Of a stretch of 13,130 nt of DNA, positions 1 to 6,434 are shown in pieces. A model generated the notes under the pieces. The model did no database searches, was not told where the DNA came from, and saw nothing but the letters and a program-made list of their open reading frames with translations. Both the position numbers and the translations under genes were made by a program. Position 1 is the first letter of the stretch. Each line of letters opens with the position of its first letter. The stretch lies in assembly GCA_013812565.1 (NCBI GenBank), contig JACCTF010000749.1, positions 1-13,130 on the forward strand, given 5' to 3'. The DNA comes from Pyrinomonadaceae bacterium (GTDB lineage Bacteria; Acidobacteriota; Blastocatellia; Pyrinomonadales; Pyrinomonadaceae).

Positions 1-2
1 CG

Positions 3-143
3 CCAACAGACACACAATCAAGCACATCGACGGGCACGCAGACGGATACCCAAACCGGCACATCAACAGGCACACAAACCGGCACATCAACCGGTTCGCA
101 AACCAATACACCAAACACATCAACAAACCAAAAACCAAACTAA
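3..143 (+). CDS. 3' end of a Thr/Gly/Ser/Gln-rich low-complexity protein (partial)
   Basis: The frame starting at position 3 is open from the window edge to a TAA at 141-143. It encodes a tail made almost only of Thr, Gly, Ser, Gln and Asn, with a repeated octapeptide GTSTGTQT. The DNA shows a 24-bp near-tandem repeat, 57-80 against 81-104. The other two forward frames give a Lys/His/Arg-rich product, which is less plausible. Such Thr/Ser-rich tails are typical of extracellular or cell-surface proteins, but no domain is visible here. The gene body lies upstream of the window, so function is unknown. It runs in the same direction as the VWA gene that starts 105 bp later. Confidence 0.55.
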   Translation, partial: PTDTQSSTSTGTQTDTQTGTSTGTQTGTSTGSQTNTPNTSTNQKPN

Positions 144-248
144 CATGCACACGTTGCGCCAACCCTCACGCTCTGCCAAGCATCAATCTTTCGCCGCGCA
201 AAACAATCGTGCGCAGCGTTAGGGCAGCAGCGTAAGGTTATTGGTTTA

Positions 249-1313
249 ATGACAAACGTCCACAACAGAACATTGCTCGCGTCAGCGTTTCTTCAAGGAA
301 CGCTGACGCTTTTTTTTCTTAGTACATTTCTTGTTACAAGCGCCGGCGGGCAGGCACAGCGGAGCGGGCAGAGTAAACAGACACAGCAAACACGTCCGCG
401 CACATCGCCGCCTGCTTCGCAGCAGCCTTCTGTTCCGGGGGCCACGCCGATCCAAGGTGATGACGAAGAAGTTGTTCGCGTCACGTCCAACTTAGTCGTG
501 GTGCCTGTCTCGGTTACAGATGCAACCGGTCAACCCGTACAAGGCTTGACGATTAACGATTTCCGTCTTGAGGAAGAAGGGCGCACGCAACAGATCGCGC
601 AGATCGGTGATCCTGATCAAGTGCCGCTGGAGATTGCTCTACTGCTGGATGTATCGAGCAGCGTCGGCGCACGCTTCGCCTTCGAGAAGGAAGCTGCATC
701 ACGCTTTCTCAAAGAAGTCTTGAAGCCCGTAGATCGAGCGTCCATCTTCGCCATCGACACCAAACCGCGTCTGGTCGAGGCGCGCAACACGGCAGAACAA
801 GCGACGCAGAAGTTATTGGCCTTTGAACCGGCCAAGGGGTTGACGGCTTTTTACGACACTGTGGTGGAAGCAGCCAAGTACCTCATCACCACCACGCCGC
901 CACGTCATCGCCGTGTGATCGTGGTCATCTCTGATGGGGAAGATACCTATAGTGAGAAGCACAAGAATGTAGCGGCCGCGCTGCCCGAGGTGCAGCGTGC
1001 TGATGTCGTTTTCTACGCGATTAACCCGAGCGGGCAATCGCTGTGGCTGAACAAGATCAGCACACGCGGGCAGGAAGGGATGCAGCAACTTGCGACTGCG
1101 ACGGGCGGCACGGCCTTTGTGCCTAATGTGTCGGATGATTTAAACGCGGTCTTTAGTCAGATCGCTAATGAGCTTCGCTCACAGTATCTGCTGCAATACT
1201 ACCCGAGCACGAACGCACCGGCCAGTAAGTTCCTGCGCATCGCAGTAAAAGTTCCCGCGCGATCTGAATTACGCGTACGCGCCCGTCAAGGCTACTACTC
1301 CCCGCAGAAGTAG
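249..1313 (+). CDS. Secreted VWFA-related (Acidobacteria-type) protein
   Basis: This 354-residue protein has a Sec-type signal peptide (hydrophobic stretch about 9-31, probable cleavage after AGGQA at 36). A Gln/Pro/Thr-rich linker follows (about 38-68), then a short beta region (about 74-118, beginning EVVRVTSNLVVVPVSVTD) that normally precedes the VWA fold in this family. The VWA domain spans about 126-315. It has an intact MIDAS: D134, S136 and S138 in DVSSS, T199 in GLTAF, and D229 in ISDGED. A metal-dependent adhesion or protein-binding role outside the cytoplasm is expected from the fold; the partner is unknown. The ATG at 249 has only a weak AAGG about 12 nt upstream. No start codon after the hairpin at 279-317 would keep the signal peptide, so the hairpin really lies within the coding sequence. 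It converges with the next gene across 8 bp. Confidence 0.9.
   Translation: MTNVHNRTLLASAFLQGTLTLFFLSTFLVTSAGGQAQRSGQSKQTQQTRPRTSPPASQQPSVPGATPIQGDDEEVVRVTSNLVVVPVSVTDATGQPVQGLTINDFRLEEEGRTQQIAQIGDPDQVPLEIALLLDVSSSVGARFAFEKEAASRFLKEVLKPVDRASIFAIDTKPRLVEARNTAEQATQKLLAFEPAKGLTAFYDTVVEAAKYLITTTPPRHRRVIVVISDGEDTYSEKHKNVAAALPEVQRADVVFYAINPSGQSLWLNKISTRGQEGMQQLATATGGTAFVPNVSDDLNAVFSQIANELRSQYLLQYYPSTNAPASKFLRIAVKVPARSELRVRARQGYYSPQK
279..317 (+). terminator. Intrinsic-terminator-like hairpin inside the VWA signal-peptide codons
   Basis: GCGTCAGCGTT at 279-289 pairs perfectly with AACGCTGACGC at 299-309. The stem can grow inward by a U-G pair and a C-G pair to 13 bp with a five-base loop. Eight T residues (310-317) follow directly. 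This is the canonical form of a rho-independent terminator. It starts 30 nt after the ATG of the VWA gene. A near copy of the 5' arm (GCGCAGCGTT) sits upstream at 211-220 and could pair with the same 3' arm. Confidence 0.75.
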
Positions 1314-1321
1314 TAACATCC

Positions 1322-1843
1322 TCAATTCATTTCCAGTAACACATCGGTCAAGCGTGCAATCGTATCGAGCAAAGATCTTCCCGCTTGCTCCAGTTGATTC
1401 GCTGCAGCTTGTTCTTCCGCCCTTGCGGCACCAGCGGCGACGCCTACAAGTCTGGGATAAAAGCGGTCGAGTCCGGGTGTTGTGCGAAAGCGAAGCTCAA
1501 GCTGATCCAGTCCGTCGCGCACGTTAGCAAGGTTTGTTTGCAGTGCCGCCTTGTTTTTGTTTATCAACGACGTCTCTTGTGGCGTGATGCGGCCACGCCG
1601 CGCCTGCTCATCAATCATCTCGACGCTGCTGGAAACGCGACCGAACAGGTAAAGGAAGCGTGTCAGTGTTTTTATCTGGTCAGCCACGCGCCCTCGCCCA
1701 TCAGCCACTGCCGACGCTGATCTCCTTTGTGTGCTGCTTGCCGCTGGAGTTCGTCGCTGGGCGGGTGCGCCCCGCCGCTGTGCAGCAGCAATTGATGGGA
1801 CCAACAACAAACAAAGCACGGCTAATGCGCTAACATGTTTCAC
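1322..1843 (-). CDS. Small secreted alpha-helical protein of unknown function
   Basis: The gene encodes 173 residues. The start is GTG (complement of 1841-1843), chosen because GGAGGA lies 8 nt upstream on the minus strand (complement of 1852-1857), the best ribosome site in this part of the window. Residues 1-21 form a signal peptide ending IAAA, with likely cleavage before Q22. An Arg/Ala/Ser/Pro-rich stretch (about 22-50) follows. The remainder (about 52-173) is predicted by eye to be nearly all amphipathic helix, with no Cys and no catalytic motif. The product probably acts in the periplasm or outside the cell. I do not recognise a family. It converges tail-to-tail with the VWA gene. Confidence 0.8.
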   Translation of the reverse strand: MKHVSALAVLCLLLVPSIAAAQRRGAPAQRRTPAASSTQRRSASAVADGRGRVADQIKTLTRFLYLFGRVSSSVEMIDEQARRGRITPQETSLINKNKAALQTNLANVRDGLDQLELRFRTTPGLDRFYPRLVGVAAGAARAEEQAAANQLEQAGRSLLDTIARLTDVLLEMN

Positions 1844-1983
1844 AACTTATCTCCTCCAAGGTCAAAGAATAACTTTCGACTAAAGCAGCCACGCGTGTGA
1901 GGGAGAGGCGTGTCGCGTCCGAGAAGTTTGATGATTACGGAAGACCGACAAACTATTACCATCGGCCGCGCGCCGTCAAGCAG

Positions 1984-2082
1984 ACAAGAGTACGGAGCGC
2001 GAGATACGGAGTGCGAAGTTCAATTAAATCAAAGTCGCGCCCTGCAACTCCGTATCTCGCACCTCGAACTCCGTACTCTTGT
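1984..2082. repeat. Heptamer-built hairpin element A (TACGGAG words)
   Basis: Two stacked perfect stems are visible: 1984-1997 with 2069-2082 (14 bp) and 1999-2012 with 2047-2060 (14 bp), around a 34-nt loop. The left arm is a run of 7-bp words: GTACGGA at 1990, GCGCGAG at 1997, ATACGGA at 2004, GTGCGAA at 2011. Read on the minus strand, the right arm has the same kind of words plus one additional heptamer (GTTCGAG). This creates an internal loop of 1 nt against 8 nt, a difference of exactly 7. No T-tract follows. It lies in the divergent spacer between the 1322-1843 gene and lipB. Confidence 0.8.
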
Positions 2083-2122
2083 GTTGCTACAATGACCCGC
2101 AAACTTTCCGTAGTTTTGAACC

Positions 2123-2836
2123 ATGCAAACAAAGATGCAACAGCGAACGCTCACGGTGCGCCGCCTCGGAAATCTTGAATATGGCTTGGCGCTTCAAGTG
2201 CAAAAGCAGACCGAAGCAGCAGTCCGCGACCGTATGCAACCGGACACGCTGCTCCTCGTCGAGCACCCCGACGTGATTACGCTCGGACGACGTGCATCCG
2301 ACAATGCCCTTCTCGCTTCGCCCGAAGTATTAGCGGCGCGCAGCATCGCCCTCTTTGAAACGAATCGCGGCGGGAAAGCGACCTATCATGGGTTCGGCCA
2401 GATCGTCGGCTATCCCGTTATTAACTTGAGTCCTGATCGCGAAGATGTTCATGTTTACGTGCGCGATTTAGAGGAAGCACTCATCCGCGCGCTCGCAGAC
2501 TTTGGTATCGAGAGCTTTCCGATCAAAGGCTTGACCGGCGTTCACACCAGGCAGGGCAAACTCGCTGCCATCGGCGTACACATTGCGCGCTGGACCACCA
2601 CGCACGGCTTCGCTTTGAACGTCAATACCGATCTGAGCTTCTTCAATCTGATCACCCCGTGCGAAGGCGAAGCTGTGACTTCGATGAAAGAAGTCCTGGG
2701 TCGAACACTTCCGTTGCACGATGTTGAAGACCGTATCATCACGCGCTTCGCCGAAGTCTTCTATATGGAACTGGAAGACGCGGATCACCAGCCTTTATTT
2801 GAAACACAACTGAGTCGAACAATTGCACCAGTTTGA
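2123..2836 (+). CDS. lipB: LipB, octanoyl-[acyl carrier protein]:protein N-octanoyltransferase
   Basis: LipB moves the octanoyl group from acyl carrier protein onto the lipoyl domains of cytoplasmic complexes such as pyruvate dehydrogenase, the first step of lipoate assembly. The family signature is clear: RGGKATYHGFGQ (82-93), where many members have Asp and Pro at the Lys85 and Phe91 positions. The catalytic pair is present as Lys146 in GKLAAIGVH and Cys180 in LITPCEG. The length of 237 residues is normal. The ATG at 2123 is used; an ATG at 2135 (residue 5) is an equal alternative, since neither has a strong ribosome site. The stop lies 20 bp before the next gene, suggesting one transcript with the PLP enzyme and probably lipA. 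Confidence 0.95.
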   Translation: MQTKMQQRTLTVRRLGNLEYGLALQVQKQTEAAVRDRMQPDTLLLVEHPDVITLGRRASDNALLASPEVLAARSIALFETNRGGKATYHGFGQIVGYPVINLSPDREDVHVYVRDLEEALIRALADFGIESFPIKGLTGVHTRQGKLAAIGVHIARWTTTHGFALNVNTDLSFFNLITPCEGEAVTSMKEVLGRTLPLHDVEDRIITRFAEVFYMELEDADHQPLFETQLSRTIAPV

Positions 2837-2856
2837 ACTTGATATACCAGAAGCCA

Positions 2857-3843
2857 ATGTTAACTCCTGAACTGATTCGCGAAGCGCATGCGCGCATTGA
2901 ATCCTTTGTGCATCGCACTCCGCTCATTCAATCCGGCTCGTTTAACGAGGCAGCCGGAAGACACGTCTTTTTCAAATGCGAGAATTTGCAACGCGCCGGG
3001 GCGTTCAAGATTCGTGGCGCAATGAACAAGCTTCTTTCGTTAACAAATGAGGAACGTCGCCGCGGAGTTGCTGCTTTTTCTTCCGGCAATCACGCGCAAG
3101 CCGTCGCGCTCGCGGCGCGCGAGACGGGGACGCGTGCGGTGATCGCGATGCCGAGCGATGCGCCGCGCATGAAGATCGCCGCGACGCGCGGCTATGGAGC
3201 GGAAGTCGTTTTCTATGACCGTCAACGCGACGACCGTGAAGCATTTGCACGTGGCATCGCCGAGCGCGAGAGCCTTGTGCTTGTGCCGCCTTATGACGAC
3301 TACCTCGTGATGGCTGGACAGGGAACCTGCGCGCTCGAACTTTTGGAGGATGTTCCCCATCTCGACGCTCTCGTCATGCCATGCGGCGGTGGCGGATTAT
3401 TTGCCGGTGCGAGCACTGCGGCGAAGGCTGTCAACGCGAAAGTTCGTTGCTTCCCGGTCGAAGCTGAGACGGCAAACGATACCGAGCAATCGTTTCGTCG
3501 AGGCGAGCGTGTTTGTATTCCGCCGCCGCCGACAATCGCCGATGGGATGCGCAACCAAGCGCCGGGCGCGCTCACCTTTCCTATTCTTCAAAGAAATGCC
3601 GAGGATGTTCTGACCGTCTCAGACGATCTGATCGTGGAGGCACTACGCTTTCTGCTTTTTCGTTGCAAGCTTCTTGTCGAACCGACGGGCGCGGTCGGAG
3701 CAGCGGCAGCCCTCTTCGGTAAACTTCCCCGAAACATCCAGCGCGTCGGCGTCATCATCTCAGGCGGCAATGTTGACCCGGAAACGCTCGCTCGCCTACT
3801 ACCCGCGACGAGCGACGATCACGCTTCCTCAATGTTAAAATAA
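2857..3843 (+). CDS. Serine racemase / threonine dehydratase-like PLP enzyme (fold type II)
   Basis: The protein has 328 residues from the ATG at 2857; a TTG at 2833 that overlaps lipB would add eight residues and is less likely. Lys51 in GAFKIRGA is the expected Schiff-base lysine. SSGNHA (75-80) is the substrate loop, GGGG (177-180) binds the cofactor phosphate, and SGGN (302-305) closes the cofactor site. The stretches MPSDAPRMK and VEAETANDTEQS resemble serine racemase and L-threo-3-hydroxyaspartate dehydratase, including the divalent-metal region. There is no C-terminal ACT domain, so it is not the allosteric biosynthetic IlvA. Likely reactions are deamination of Ser/Thr-like substrates, Ser racemisation, or both; sequence alone cannot decide. 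It sits between lipB and lipA, probably co-transcribed. Confidence 0.88.
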   Translation: MLTPELIREAHARIESFVHRTPLIQSGSFNEAAGRHVFFKCENLQRAGAFKIRGAMNKLLSLTNEERRRGVAAFSSGNHAQAVALAARETGTRAVIAMPSDAPRMKIAATRGYGAEVVFYDRQRDDREAFARGIAERESLVLVPPYDDYLVMAGQGTCALELLEDVPHLDALVMPCGGGGLFAGASTAAKAVNAKVRCFPVEAETANDTEQSFRRGERVCIPPPPTIADGMRNQAPGALTFPILQRNAEDVLTVSDDLIVEALRFLLFRCKLLVEPTGAVGAAAALFGKLPRNIQRVGVIISGGNVDPETLARLLPATSDDHASSMLK

Positions 3844-3878
3844 CGCTGCCTTTAAGTTTGGTGTAAAGAGGTAATTAA

Positions 3879-4814
3879 GTGAGTCGTGAACTTCGAGTAA
3901 TAAGCAACGCTAAGCCACGTGAGCGCCAGCCGAAGCCTGATTGGTTAAAGATCAAATTGGGCGATCCAACAAATCAAAATCATGTTCTGAAACTAATCGA
4001 AGGATTGAACCTTCACACGGTCTGTCAGGAAGCCGGATGCCCGAACATCTTTGAATGTTGGTCGGATAGGACGGCGACATTTATGCTGAGCGGCGATACA
4101 TGCACGCGCCACTGCGGCTTTTGCGCGGTGAACAAAGGTAAGCCCAGCGAGCTTGACCCGGAAGAGCCGCGGCATGTCGCCGAAGCCGTACGTCATCTCA
4201 ATCTGGCGCATGCCGTCATCACATCAGTCAACCGCGACGATTTGGACGACGGCGGCGCGGCACACTGGGCCGAGACCATCCGCGAAGTGCGCCGGATGAA
4301 CCCACAGTGCAAAGTTGAAGTTTTAATTCCCGACTTTAACGGCGACGAAGCGGCACTCAACACCGTGCTCGATGCTGAGCCTGACGTGCTCAACCACAAC
4401 ACTGAAACCATCGCACGCCTCTACAGACGTGTCCGCCCCGATGCCAAATATCAACAGACGATGACGTTGCTCGAACGCGCCGCCGCGCGTCGCGACCGGG
4501 AACGACGCGGCATGTTGACCAAGAGCGGCATCATGGTGGGCCTCGGCGAAACGTTTGATGAAGTTGTTGAGTTGATGAAAGATTTGCGCGCAGTCTCCTG
4601 CGACATTATGACCATCGGGCAGTATCTACAGCCGCATGCGCGTCGTCTGCCCGTTGAGCGGTATGTCACGCCGGAGGAGTTTGCTCGTTGGCGCGAAGTC
4701 GGCCTCAACTTGAGGTTCCGCCATGTTGAGTCAAGCCCGCTCACGCGCTCCTCATATCATGCGCGTCAGCAGACGGAAAGCTCCGTCAGTGAACCTGTCG
4801 AAGCAGCGTCTTGA
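3879..4814 (+). CDS. lipA: LipA, lipoyl synthase (radical SAM)
   Basis: LipA inserts two sulfur atoms into protein-bound octanoyl chains to form lipoyl groups, using S-adenosylmethionine and two [4Fe-4S] clusters. The auxiliary-cluster cysteines are C49, C54 and C60 in CQEAGCPNIFEC. The radical SAM cysteines are C75, C79 and C82 in CTRHCGFC. The C-terminal RSSYHA (290-295) supplies the serine ligand of the auxiliary cluster. The length of 311 residues is typical. The start is GTG at 3879, supported by AAAGAGGT at 3865-3872 with a 6-nt spacer. It stands 35 bp after the PLP enzyme and two genes after lipB, the partner enzyme, so the group probably works as a lipoylation operon. Confidence 0.96.
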   Translation: MSRELRVISNAKPRERQPKPDWLKIKLGDPTNQNHVLKLIEGLNLHTVCQEAGCPNIFECWSDRTATFMLSGDTCTRHCGFCAVNKGKPSELDPEEPRHVAEAVRHLNLAHAVITSVNRDDLDDGGAAHWAETIREVRRMNPQCKVEVLIPDFNGDEAALNTVLDAEPDVLNHNTETIARLYRRVRPDAKYQQTMTLLERAAARRDRERRGMLTKSGIMVGLGETFDEVVELMKDLRAVSCDIMTIGQYLQPHARRLPVERYVTPEEFARWREVGLNLRFRHVESSPLTRSSYHARQQTESSVSEPVEAAS

Positions 4815-4870
4815 AGGCAGGGAGCGACTATTGATCGCCGGCAATTGCCGGATGCCTCACCTGCTGCCTT
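4814..4870. terminator. Nested inverted repeats between convergent genes
   Basis: Between the lipA stop and the stop of the reductase gene, AAGGCAG (4814-4820) pairs with CTGCCTT (4864-4870). Inside them lies a perfect 14-bp palindrome CCGGCAATTGCCGG (4838-4851). The position between convergent genes suits transcription termination for both, but there is no T-tract on either side, so an intrinsic terminator is only possible. Confidence 0.35.
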
Positions 4871-4884
4871 AATCTAACCGGGCG

Positions 4885-5640
4885 TCAGTAGTTGGTTAAA
4901 ATCGCGTCCGGCTTGAAACCCATCACCTGCAAACGACTGCGTGTTTGTTCAATCATTTCCAGCGAGCCACAGACAAGCGCAACCGGTGCGGACAGCTCCG
5001 GCAAGATGTGATCCAGCAGAGATTGGACGTAGCCGGTCGGCCCGGACCAGTCGTGCCCGTCGGGGCGCGAAACGACTTGACGCAATTCGACGCCCGCTGC
5101 TTGCCAACCCTCGGTCTCATCCAGGTAGCAGAAGTCTGCGGGTGTGCGCACTCCGTAGAGAACAACAATCTGACCGAAATCACGGGCACGTCGCAGCACA
5201 TGACGCAAGGCCGAGCGCAGCGGCGCAATCCCTGTACCCATTGCGATAAAGACCAGGTCCTTGCCTCTGTGCTCGTCGAGCGTAAACCCACGTCCCACGA
5301 TCTCCGCCATCGTTAACGCTTGGCCGGATTGCATATCAAAGATCGCCTGGGCTGCGCCGTTCGTGCGCTTAATCAAAAACTCAAGCTCCTCATCCTCCGG
5401 CGCACTGGCAAAAGCGAAGTAGGCTGATCCTCCATCGTTTGTCTGCAACACAGCCACTTGGCCCGGCGCGAAACTCAGGCCGTGCGCACCCGTCGCGCCT
5501 TCGGGCAGCATGCGAAACGAGCGCGTATCGCGCCCTTGTTCGCTTCTATGTGTGATGATTAACGAACGCGTCTTCCCGTTTCCCATAAACAACACCGATA
5601 TTTGAAATTTGTGTGACGAGTTTAACGTGCCCCGTACCAT
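4885..5640 (-). CDS. FAD/NAD(P)-dependent ferredoxin reductase-like oxidoreductase
   Basis: This is a 251-residue member of the ferredoxin-NADP reductase fold. The N-terminal FAD barrel (about 25-115) has FAPGQ (57-61) and AYFAFASAP (73-81), in place of the usual RxYS flavin motif. The NAD(P) half (about 127-250) has MGTGIAPLRS (134-143), LYGVRTPADFCY (161-172) and CGSLEM (224-229). It resembles the reductase subunits of hydrogenases and sulfide dehydrogenases, but no C-terminal Cys cluster for a [2Fe-2S] centre is present, and no electron-transfer partner gene is adjacent. The ATG at 5640 is chosen, with AGGA about 4 nt upstream; a TTG at 5652 and an ATG at 5586 are alternatives. The electron acceptor is unknown. 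It converges with lipA and diverges from the DoxX gene. Confidence 0.82.
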   Translation of the reverse strand: MVRGTLNSSHKFQISVLFMGNGKTRSLIITHRSEQGRDTRSFRMLPEGATGAHGLSFAPGQVAVLQTNDGGSAYFAFASAPEDEELEFLIKRTNGAAQAIFDMQSGQALTMAEIVGRGFTLDEHRGKDLVFIAMGTGIAPLRSALRHVLRRARDFGQIVVLYGVRTPADFCYLDETEGWQAAGVELRQVVSRPDGHDWSGPTGYVQSLLDHILPELSAPVALVCGSLEMIEQTRSRLQVMGFKPDAILTNY

Positions 5641-5734
5641 AGCATCCTGCAAGTGAAAGGCTCAATCGTAGCGCACACAGCAACGCATATGGTAAAACAA
5701 CCCGGTTGCCGCGAGAACAGCATAAGTTGTCAGC

Positions 5735-5800
5735 GTTTAGAGTTCAGCCTGAAAGCTTTCCTTCGGAGCACACTGAGGCGCTCAAACGTGAACTCTAAAT
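5735..5800. repeat. Palindromic intergenic element D (TTTAGAGTTCA ends)
   Basis: TTTAGAGTTCA at 5736-5746 is perfectly inverted as TGAACTCTAAA at 5789-5799. An inner GCCT (5747-5750) can pair with AGGC (5776-5779), leaving a 9-nt asymmetry on the right, and a small palindrome GAAAGCTTTC sits at 5751-5760. The ends can be read as two heptamers (GTTTAGA, GTTCAGC), a weaker form of the pattern seen in elements A, B and C. It lies in the divergent spacer between the reductase and DoxX genes. Confidence 0.5.
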
Positions 5801-5906
5801 ATCAACTTGATAAAGCTTCTTGGTCGCCGCGCTTTTTGCCGCCCAATTGTTTTGGGAATTTTTGTAGCTGTACGAGGGTTGACTGAAGATCGGAGAGAAC
5901 AAATAG

Positions 5907-6347
5907 ATGTTTCGAACATTGATGAAAACGCAGCCGACGTGGATGACTCTGCCGGTACGCCTTGCGCTCGGATGTATCTTTATCGCTCATGGCGCGCAGA
6001 AAGTGTTTGGTGTCTGGGGCGGCAAAGGGTTGTCGGCATTCATTGAGGGGACTGCTCCGTTTGGGTTGCAACCGGCTTGGCTATGGCTGGGTGCGGCAGC
6101 CTTTGCCGAGCTTTTCGGCGGCCTTCTAGTGCTCCTCGGACTGCTTACCAGATTCGGCGCACTAATGATTGTGCCCGTCATGCTTGTCGCAATGTTCGGC
6201 GTACATTGGGGCAGATTCTTCCTGCAGGACAGAGGCATTGAGTACACGCTGGCGCTCTTGGCAATGGCGCTGGCGCTTCTGATCGCGGGCGGCGGCCGCA
6301 TCTCCTTCGACGAAGCCCTGAGCGATACACGCACACGCAGGCGCTAA
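5907..6347 (+). CDS. DoxX-family integral membrane protein
   Basis: This 146-residue protein has four predicted membrane helices (about 13-32, 57-77, 80-100 and 107-130). The first contains the DoxX-type signature RLALGCIFIAHGAQKVFG, followed by a loop with GTAPFG and then AAAFAELFGGLLVLLGLLTR in helix two. DoxX proteins are small inner-membrane proteins linked to redox and quinone metabolism in some bacteria and to oxidant or thiol stress in others; the exact role cannot be told here. The ATG at 5907 has GGAG at 5892-5895 with an 11-nt spacer. The C-terminus is short and Arg-rich (TRTRRR), consistent with a cytoplasmic end. Its stop is 6 bp before hairpin element B. Confidence 0.88.
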   Translation: MFRTLMKTQPTWMTLPVRLALGCIFIAHGAQKVFGVWGGKGLSAFIEGTAPFGLQPAWLWLGAAAFAELFGGLLVLLGLLTRFGALMIVPVMLVAMFGVHWGRFFLQDRGIEYTLALLAMALALLIAGGGRISFDEALSDTRTRRR

Positions 6348-6353
6348 AAAGAA

Positions 6354-6434
6354 GTGATGAGTAATGGGTGATGAGTAATGAGTTAGAACTTGCTCTTACT
6401 CATCACCCATTACTCATCATTCATCACTTTTCTT
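6354..6434. repeat. Heptamer-built hairpin element B (GTGATGA/GTAATGG words)
   Basis: A perfect 24-bp inverted repeat joins 6355-6378 to 6396-6419 around a 17-nt loop. The left arm is a 14-bp tandem duplication: GTGATGAGTAATGG at 6354-6367, then the same at 6368-6381 with the last base A. It therefore reads as GTGATGA and GTAATGR heptamers, ending in GTTAGAA at 6382. On the minus strand the right arm has the same words plus one extra heptamer, ATGATGA. A weak T-rich run (6428-6434) follows, so it may also terminate doxX transcription. The MFS start codon begins immediately after. Confidence 0.85.

Noticed and set aside
1984..2082. Element A as a transcription terminator
   Set aside because: It lies between divergent genes and has no T-tract on either strand.
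1897..2276. Overlapping short + strand reading frames upstream of lipB
   Set aside because: They run through hairpin element A and overlap lipB, and have no ribosome site or recognisable motif.
2857..3843. Calling the PLP enzyme biosynthetic ilvA
   Set aside because: It lacks the C-terminal ACT regulatory domain and has serine racemase-like features.
6390..6434. TTG-initiated N-terminal extension of the MFS protein
   Set aside because: The extra residues are a direct translation of the repeat arm and are not membrane-protein-like; the ATG at 6435 begins a normal first helix.
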